The translations under genes and the position numbers were made by a program. A model generated the notes under the pieces. The model was not told the origin of the DNA, did no database searches, and saw only the letters and a program-made list of their open reading frames with translations. Of a stretch of 64,000 bases of DNA, positions 55,998-64,000 are shown in pieces. Every line of letters begins with the position of its first letter. Position 1 is the stretch's first letter. Source of the stretch: Pterobdella sp. o SKG-2022 (taxonomy: Eukaryota > Annelida > Clitellata > Hirudinida > Piscicolidae); contig OZ038324.1 of assembly GCA_964035795.1 (NCBI GenBank), positions 10,609,751-10,673,750 on the forward strand. Direction: 5' to 3'.

Positions 55998-56865
55998 TAT
56001 TTCCATATTATTATATTTCCATATTATTATATTTCCATATTATTATATTTCCATATTATTATATTTCCATATTATTATATTTCCATATTATTATATTTCC
56101 ATATTATTATATTTCCATATTATTATATTTCCATATTATTATATTTCCATATTATTATATTTCCATATTATTATATTTCCATATTATTATATTTCCATAT
56201 TATTATATTTCCATATTATTATATTTCCATATTATTATATTTCCATATTATTATATTTCCATATTATTATATTTCCATATTATTATATTTCCATATTATT
56301 ATATTTCCATATTATTATATTTCCATATTATTATATTTCCATATTATTATATTTCCATATTATTATATTTCCATATTATTATATTTCCATATTATTATAT
56401 TTCCATATTATTATATTTCCATATTATTATATTTCCATATTATTATATTTCCATATTATTATATTTCCATATTATTATATTTCCATATTATTATATTTCC
56501 ATATTATTATATTTCCATATTATTATATTTCCATATTATTATATTTCCATATTATTATATTTCCATATTATTATATTTCCATATTATTATATTTCCATAT
56601 TATTATATTTCCATATTATTATATTTCCATATTATTATATTTCCATATTATTATATTTCCATATTATTATATTTCCATATTATTATATTTCCATATTATT
56701 ATATTTCCATATTATTATATTTCCATATTATTATATTTCCATATTATTATATTTCCATATTATTATATTTCCATATTATTATATTTCCATATTATTATAT
56801 TTCCATATTATTATATTTCCATATTATTATATTTCCATATTATTATATTTCCATATTATTATATT
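55998..56865. repeat. 16-bp tandem array, about 54 essentially identical copies
   Basis: The unit ATATTTCCATATTATT repeats without a visible substitution for about 870 bp. The open frames through it (ISILLYFHIIIFPYY repeats) exist because 16 is not a multiple of 3 and no stop occurs in any register of one strand. Confidence 0.97.
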
Positions 56866-57374
56866 TTATATAATTATCCTGTTATCCATAACTTATTCTC
56901 ATTTAGTTCACCTCTTTTGTTTTGTCCTTCTCATAAACAGCTCACACATCACTAAAGATACATGGAAGTGGTTCGAACCCTCACGAGTTCTCTCCATCCT
57001 TCTTACTCCTACTCTCGGGAATTATTTTTCTATTGATTCCGGCTCGATTCTCGTTTTCTATCTACTTTTCTATCTCTTCATTATTCGCATTATGATAAAT
57101 GGCTCAAAGGATTCTTCAATAATTTTATTTTTGCTTCATCATTTTTGGTTTTGAGTCAGTGCACCCACATCGAAATTGCCTCAAAGTAAAACATTCTTTT
57201 ATTTGGAATATATCATTTTTCTATATGAACCAAATAAAAAACAACACCACAAACATCAAGCACCAATCAAAACGCCGACAAAAATATAATAATAAAAAAT
57301 GAAATACAATCAACAAAGTGGGCAAATTTTTTTTTGACTATTTATAAATATATTAAAATTAGACAACAAACTAA

Positions 57375-57580
57375 CATCACAACACCACACCCCACCACAC
57401 CTCCACAACACCACATCTCCACAATACCACACCCTCACAACACCACACCTCCTCAACACCACACCTCCACAACACCACACCACACCCCCACCACACTTTC
57501 ACAATACCACACCCCCACCACACCTCCACAACACCACACTCCCACCACACCCTCATAACACCACACCTCCACAAGAGCAC
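57375..57580. repeat. CACCACACCTCCACAACAC-type repeat
   Basis: Irregular C/A-rich tandem units; no coding sign. Confidence 0.9.
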
Positions 57581-59175
57581 AACAAGAGTCATAAAGAAAG
57601 ACCCAAACAGCAATATCGATGTATAGTGCCAGAAAATCGAAAGCAAATTAATTTTGAGAGATCAATGAAAAATAATATAATATTTGGTCAGATAACGTTT
57701 ATGTCTTTGTGTGTCCGTGTGTTTGTTTCTGTGTGTTTGTTTTTTCTTTTTTGTTTCTTTGTACCAATGTATGTTTGTATATATAATTGTTTTCATTTTT
57801 TTCTTTATTTTTGCAACTGCATTCATTTTCAATAAGCGTGATTTGATTGTCACTTCTTGCACCACCATCTTGCATTCTTCAGTTTCTCATCCCTTTTATC
57901 CCTTCATTATTTCATTTATTTTGTATCTTCTTGTTTTTTATCTCTTTATCACTAATTCTACCATTAATATATTATGATTTTATTCACAATATAAATTAAT
58001 TATTTTTATTATTGATATTGACTTATTCTTTTTATGATTGGTTTAAGAGGCGTTCCCCTCGTCATATTTCATCCATTTAGGACAACAATCGAACGAAAAA
58101 GTTAAAAATTTCTATTTTGTTGCAAAATTTGTTGTTTCTAATAAATAACTGACTTAACTTTGAGAAGTTATTTTTAGTTTTTGACTTCTTTTAATTATCT
58201 GTTGTTTACGTTTATTATTGCCTTTTATAACTTTTTCAGATTCTTCAAATCATTCTTTCGTCAATAACTCAGTTTTTCTTCCACAAAAATTATCTCAAAA
58301 ATATTTTATTTTCACTCACTACTGCCCCATCCTTTGAAGATTCAAAAAGCTCGAAAGGATCGATAAAAAAGCATTATAAAAGCTTGCATCTGTTATGAAA
58401 TAGCGGCAAAAATTATCAGAATTCAATTAATTGAGCGCATTATTCACCCCTTATCTTTTATTGATCTTTTTCTGCAAAAACAACTTGCTTAATCTGCAAC
58501 AGTTTTTGATGATTTCGACTTAATTACATTTACAAAACGTTCTTCAAAGTCCGATTATTTTTCAGAAAAATACTTTCACCTCCGTAAGTGTCTTTAAAAG
58601 AAAAATAGCGTTATATTTTGTAAATCTGCTTTTTGTGATTCAAATTCTGAAGCATTTTAATTATTTTATAACTTCAAAATAAACAGAACTTCAAACCAGC
58701 ATTGTTCAACACCTGCCACGCCCACCAGCTCCTTACAAACGACCCTCATCCATCCCCATTTACTTTTAACACTCGCAATTATTACCATAAGATTTTCTAT
58801 TAGTCCTTACGAGCAGAAGACATTATTACTGTCACACACACACATACCTCCTAAATTAGCCCCCATTAAACTCACCACTGGAGTATCACAACCGCTTTAT
58901 CAGTGTCACCATAGAAACATCAAGATGCACATCCAGAGGCGCTGGCATTCCATGAAACTCAGCGCAATTTAAAAATTTTCGACCGCTTTTATTTCTTTGC
59001 GTTTTAAGAAAAACTCACCATTTTATTAATGATCTTTTCGACAATATAAAAAACTAAAAAAAGAAAATAACACAAGTACAAAACCATAGGAACAACAATT
59101 GTGAAACAAAAAAATAACAACAATGATAATAATAATAACATGCAATAATAATGGAAATAGACAAAGGGTTAACAA

Positions 59176-59205
59176 TGACGTCACCGTCATAAGACGATGA
59201 CGTCA
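59176..59205. promoter_or_regulatory. Paired TGACGTCA palindromes
   Basis: Two perfect palindromes at 59176-59183 and 59198-59205, 22 bp apart, downstream of the UBAP2-like stop codon. The same 22-23-bp spacing separates the pair at 32257 and 32280. Confidence 0.4.
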
Positions 59206-59449
59206 CTCCATCAGAGATCTGACTGAGTGCCAGACAATACGACGACATCGATAAGGTGCCCGGCATGTGTTGACGGTTGAATTTACAGAAATATATATCG
59301 AACCAATCAATTGTCTTCTTTCCATGCAGACTGATAGGCCTTATTTGATACACGGTCAATGAAAAGTCCCAGTAACTAATCACACACAAACACACCTACA
59401 AAAAACCTCTTCCAACCCCCCCCCAAGCCCCCAAGCACGGAGCTCGCCA

Positions 59450-62400
59450 CTAGTTGTTTCCAGCCCAGTATGCCGCGTTGTATGCCTTGTTTCCCGGCAA
59501 CTTGCCACCACTCCTACCTCCCAAGGGCAACTCCTGTCCATTTTAAATAAAATTTGTTATTTAGCAATTATATCTGCCATTCTATGATTTATATTTTTAG
59601 TAAAACTTAAAATAATATCAGCTATATATTGGTCTTGAATATCGCCATCAAACTGCATGCGATTTATGTGGTTATGGACTGCTTTCCTGTTTTAACCTCC
59701 ACAACAGCCCTCAAGAAGCAGGTATTAACAGAACCATATTTTGAAACTGTTGTCATTTGGCTCAGCAGATGATTTTAAATGACGACGGTAAGAGCAACTT
59801 CCCTTAGGTGTGAGAATGACAGATCTCAAATCAAATAAATTCATGTTGGACTTTTTACTGGGTTAGCAGTCTTACAAGAAACTATTGCGAAAATAAATGG
59901 ATTAGAATGAGGAAGACTGACAACTGCCTACCTCAGGCCCATTATAATATTGATGATGAAATACAGTAGGAAATCAAGATGGAACTCAAAAGATGGAAGG
60001 GTGCTTCACCATGTTGTTGTGCATGAGGTGATGGTGGTGTGGGTGCATGTAGGTGGCTGCACTGTACATCTGACCTCCACCCTGTGCTCCTCCACCTGCA
60101 GGATCATGTGATACACCTGCTTATATAATGAGGTCACAGGTGGAATGAACTGAATGAATGTGTGGAGGGCGTGGTTTGCGGTTTGGTGAGTGAAAGGTGG
60201 TGATATAAGGGTAGGCACCTTGATTGGCTGAAGATGCTGCCTTGACAGCGTGTGAGGAGGAGGGAGATGTGAAACTCTTGAAGTCCTGAGATTGCACTCC
60301 TGCAGGTTTCAGTGTTGAGTCAGTTGCATCAATGACAATTTATTGATGAGTAAGTACCCATGTTGAAAGGGTATGGTTGCTTTTGGAACTGAGAAGTAGG
60401 TGCACTTGACTGGTTGGCTGGCATGGGCAGGGCCTGTGGGGGAAATCATGTGTCAATGTTTGTTTATATCATCAGTCATCAACTTAAAGTGAGGGACTAA
60501 AGGATGACAACTAAAAGTGACAAAACAAAATGGAAGATGAAGGTGGTTGGATTACCATTCCGTCAACCCGCACCATAGGATAGTAGGACATGACATTCTG
60601 GTTGTAGTAGAAGCTCGGGTAGCCAGTGAAAGCAGCTGGAAAGTGCTGGCCAGCTGACGCCTGCAGATTGCTGTTGCTACTTGCTATGGCTGCTGAACTC
60701 GCCTCTAAGCTGCTACCTCCACTGCTGCCACCAACCAGCTTGCCCTCTGAAGCTGCACAAGTCACAAAACATTGTATTGACGTTGAGGCAATCCCAAAGT
60801 GGCCAATATACCTGAAAAGGCCTGGTTGCCTGAGGGAATGTGTTGTTGTTCATTTCGTTGTTGTTGCACAGTGTTGGAGTTGAGATTCTGAAAGCCACTC
60901 ATGTCGAAATATGGACCCCCTTGCTGTTGCTGTAAAGTCACCAATGTTTAATGTACACACCAGACATCATAATATAACAAGAAAAATGCAACAAACGAAC
61001 ATTAAATCTGTGATGCTGCACAGGCAGATCTTCATACTGGTACTGAGACATATTGCCTTGGTGGTAACCCTGTTGTGTAATTTAATGCCCTATCAATACC
61101 TCATGTGTTTTGCATTCTAGGTGCTACACAGCATAAGAAAAGTAACGAACAAAAGGAGCGATTTGAAAGCCTGGTGGCTGGCTGTGCATGTAGTTGTGGT
61201 TGAGGATGTTGACGTTGTTGTTGCCTTCAACACCCAGATAACTACTCAACGACTTGTTGGTCACTGTTGTAGCTGCAGCTGAGCATCATTCAATTTAAGC
61301 TTTTTATCGTTGTATGTACTATGTGGGTGATTTGAATGCTTATATGGCTCTAGATGACCAAATAAGAGGATCACTACAAACCGTTCATGAAACATCCTTT
61401 AGACATAAGTTCTTAAAAATCTAATTACTATAAAAACAAAGAGGTAAAAGATGAGAAAAAAACAAGGTGACAAACCACTGTGATGGACAGGTTTGGTGGG
61501 CAGTTGAGTGGATGATTTGTTGATGAGGGATGAGGAGATAGAGGGGGAGGATGATGATGGTAGAGAAGAAGATAATGTGGTGTTTTGAGTGGCAAAGAGA
61601 GTGGCAGCAGTGGTGGTTGGAAGGTCCTTGAGATTGGCTTTGTTGAAACCAGACACCAGTTTGTTGACTGTATCTCCATCGAGGTCAGAATGGAACTGAG
61701 TGCTTCGAAAAAGGTCAGGGGCTGCTTGGTTGTGGAAGATCATTTCTGATGAGTAGGTGTTGCTACTTGCTGTGTGTGCCATGGTGACTTTGTAGTTGTT
61801 CTGATGGTGGAAAGATGATGATGATGATGATGACTGGGGTGGTGATGAAATTGATGGTTGATACGATGCCTTTGAGAGGGGTGGGTTGTGCTCCAATTGA
61901 TGATATAAGGGTGAGTTACTGAATACATTTGATGCCGATTTATCATTGACTGATGCAAATGGCGGTTTGTTGGCTGAGTGATTGTTGTAGGAAGATGATG
62001 TTCGAGCAAGGTTGTATTGGTTGTAAGGTGGAAGTTGGCTGGTGGAGGTGGTGAGAAAAGAAGGGTAAGAGCTCACCGATGTGGTGCTGCCGGATAAAAG
62101 ATTGAGAGGTTGCTGAGCAGGCTATGAGGGGTCAAATGTGAAGACATTATGTATCAAAGAAACACAGAATATAATGGTATTCACTAAAAAAAGCATACCT
62201 TGTTGGTGAGATGTTCATTGGCCACTGCTTGTTGTTGAAATGCAGGACTGGCAGATTCTGTGTGACTGGTTGGTTGCAGTGTGTTGATATCAATGCCCCC
62301 CCAATGGAAAATGGCATGAAACTTAAATTCATCATTCAGCACAAAACACTGAAGATACCTTTGAGCGAGCACTTGCTGGAAGGTGATTGGCTGTGACTTT

Positions 62401-64000
62401 TCTACATGTTCAGCTGATGACACAACAGCATCTGAATGACTGTAGTCCCAAGTACCAAACTGCACGTCGAGTCGGAGGTTGGGAGTCATACCTGGCATTT
62501 CAACTGCAGACTGAGGTATCTGTGGTGAATGGTGTGCTAGGAGTTCCATGGATGAAAGTATAAAATTAATTTTAATTCACAACATGCTTCCTTCCACCAA
62601 AGATGAGGTTCATAACATAGCTTTATACTGACAAACACCTTGGAAGGGGGAGGCACCTTGGCTCGAAGGATGGGCTGCATCTTGCCCTTGTCATACTGCT
62701 GACTTGGAGTAGAGTTCACTCCGATCTGATGTGTGGCCTTACAATGCATGCAACATACAATCTCATAAGTGCAAATAAACACTTGTGAGCATGAGCACAA
62801 ATAAAAACATGTGACCAATCTTGAGTGGCAGATTAATAGTGAAAACATACAGCATTTTTGATGCACTCAGAGGCCTCCTTGTTGTAGTGGGAAGGGTAGT
62901 GACTGCTTCTCAGCTGCTCTGTGTATACCTTGCCACTGTCAAGTTGGTGAGCCAACTTACAATCATGTGTGTTGTCTTTAGTATCCAATAAATTTGATTT
63001 TGAGATAACAATGGACAACTGAAACACAAGTAACATGACAGACCCATCATGTGAGTTGATAGAGGCAGGCTCATAGGTAGTGGTGTAGTGGGGTGGATGG
63101 TTGCTTACCTCATACTGAGAGGATTTAGTGACCTGAGAACCATATGCATCTGCTTGGCTCTGCACCACTGTGGTACTCCTTGTCAACACCAGACTCTCTT
63201 CCAGCTGTGGTGTGCAGTGTTCATCTTATATGTTGGAGTTCCACATTGAAAGAGAATTAAGAAAAAGAGTATGATGAGTATGTAATAAAGATGATGACCG
63301 TGCCATCCCAGTCATCTGCATCATCATGGAAACCTGCAAAGTGATCAGTTCTTTGTAGAGAACGAATAAACATCCAACTAGCATCACAAACATCATCCCA
63401 AAAAAATCATACACCACACACACATCACCATACACCACACAGCATCATCAGCACCACACACAGCATCATCAAAGTGATACAGACTGTCATCATGGGATTT
63501 TTGAGCAGGTGTGTTGTTGCTCCAAACATCGATGTGTTGTGTGGGTGGTTGTGACTGACTATTTTGAGATGATGACTTGAAATTACATTCCCTGTCCCTG
63601 AAGTTTTTGCTGTTGTGTGTGATGTGGTTAGGTGCCTTTCCCATTCGTGCTCTCATGTTCATGATATCATCAAACAATCAAATACTCACTTTCCACCAGG
63701 TCGGCGAATGTTTGAACCACCTACAAATGAAATGACTCAGTTTATCACTGATGAACATGAAAATTGCATGAATGACTGAAAACTAAAACAGCAAACCTTT
63801 ACGACGACCTCTGTTTGACTCAAAACCAAATGAGTTTCTTTCTCGACTGTTGGAAGCACCATTGACAAAGCCCCGTCCTCGACCTGCAAACTTTCCTCGA
63901 TCCCTTTTGCCTCTGTTTGATGGAGCATGGGCATCCCCTGCAGCTGTGGGAGTGCTCTGATGATCCCAGTTCTCAACAGGTTTGCTTCTAATCTCTTGTT
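59450..64000 (-). CDS. UBAP2/UBAP2L (lingerer) orthologue, C-terminal part
   Basis: Minus-strand exons: from beyond 64000 to 63797, then 63720-63690, 63651 to about 63440, 63333-63299, 63204-63109, 63018-62851, 62725-62639, 62519-62359, 62265-62199, 62121-61476, 61272-61151, 61069-61001, 60929-60812, 60752-60556, 60433-60358, 60299-60219, 60095-60010 and 59533-59450. The order matches the family: a basic RG region (GKFAGRGRGFVNG, SNRGRRKGGSNIRRPGGK), an acidic Trp motif (HDDADDWDGTLEESLVL), the hallmark block PPPSK-IPQSAVEMPG...LDVQFGTWDYS, a long Ser/Gln/Asn-rich region, then the Tyr/Pro-rich tail (PPGFQIAPF, FTGYPSFYYNQNVMSYYPM) ending AYWAGNN. Known role: RNA-binding, ribosome- and stress-granule-associated protein; lingerer in flies affects growth and behaviour. 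The N-terminal UBA domain is outside the window. The 39-bp intron at 63652-63689 and the exon end near 63440 are the weakest joins. Confidence 0.93.

Larger units (their letters stand above)
53305..59449. other. Intergenic region between the Ig gene and UBAP2/lingerer
   Basis: No coding exon found in about 6 kb. It should include the Ig-gene promoter on the left and the UBAP2-like 3' UTR on the right, with candidate minus-strand AATAAA at 58988 and 59022. Repeats are a TTG-rich 28-bp array (53455-53575), a 16-bp array (55998-56865) and C/A-rich repeats (57375-57580). Two TGACGTCA sites lie at 59176 and 59198. The rest is AT-rich. Confidence 0.65.

Noticed and set aside
55998..56865. CRISPR-like array
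   Set aside because: Units are contiguous 16-mers with no spacers, and the genome is an animal.
56971..56985. GGTTCGAACCC resembling a tRNA T-arm
   Set aside because: No A-box or cloverleaf pairing could be found around it.
55898..57154. 418-codon frame rich in Ile, Tyr and Phe
   Set aside because: Runs through the 16-bp tandem array; no coding features outside the repeat.

Overview
The window is metazoan nuclear DNA, from an invertebrate whose lineage I cannot resolve. It carries intron-rich genes with GT..AG junctions, a Notch ligand, a K2P channel and a signal-peptide Ig protein. Introns and spacers are packed with microsatellites and minisatellites, and most long open frames in the window are translations of those repeats. 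I rebuilt eight genes by joining exons by hand, checking reading phase at each junction and family similarity in the product.

Layout. 1.8-11.3 kb (+): a Delta-type Notch ligand with DSL domain, six EGF repeats, a membrane segment and a cytoplasmic tail; its 5' end is unresolved. 11.7-14.0 kb (-): a two-pore-domain K+ channel, convergent with the Notch ligand; the two poly(A) signals lie 9 bp apart. 17.8-23.1 kb (+): a 19-exon ANKEF1 orthologue. 25.5-27.2 kb (+): a one-exon basic, disordered protein of unknown function. 27.5-31.0 kb (+): a PI-PLC X-domain protein with an N-terminal extension of about 530 residues, starting only 60 bp after the upstream gene's poly(A) signal. 36.5-43.1 kb (+): a CLK/LAMMER kinase with a Ser/Thr-rich N-terminal region of about 1,100 residues. 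44.3-53.3 kb (-): a three-Ig-domain surface or secreted protein. 59.4 kb to the right edge (-): the C-terminal part of UBAP2/UBAP2L (lingerer), whose 5' end lies outside the window.

The genes do not form a pathway. They are ordinary animal neighbours covering Notch signalling, membrane potential, ciliary/ankyrin function, phosphoinositide chemistry, splicing-factor phosphorylation, adhesion and RNA granules. The most unusual signals are genome-level. The perfect palindrome TGACGTCA occurs about 16 times in 64 kb, where chance predicts fewer than one. Splice donors often carry a pyrimidine at +3. Intronic minisatellites show higher-order structure, and one is an array of consensus-like 5' splice sites directly after an exon. 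I found no tRNA, rRNA, CRISPR array or recognisable transposon.
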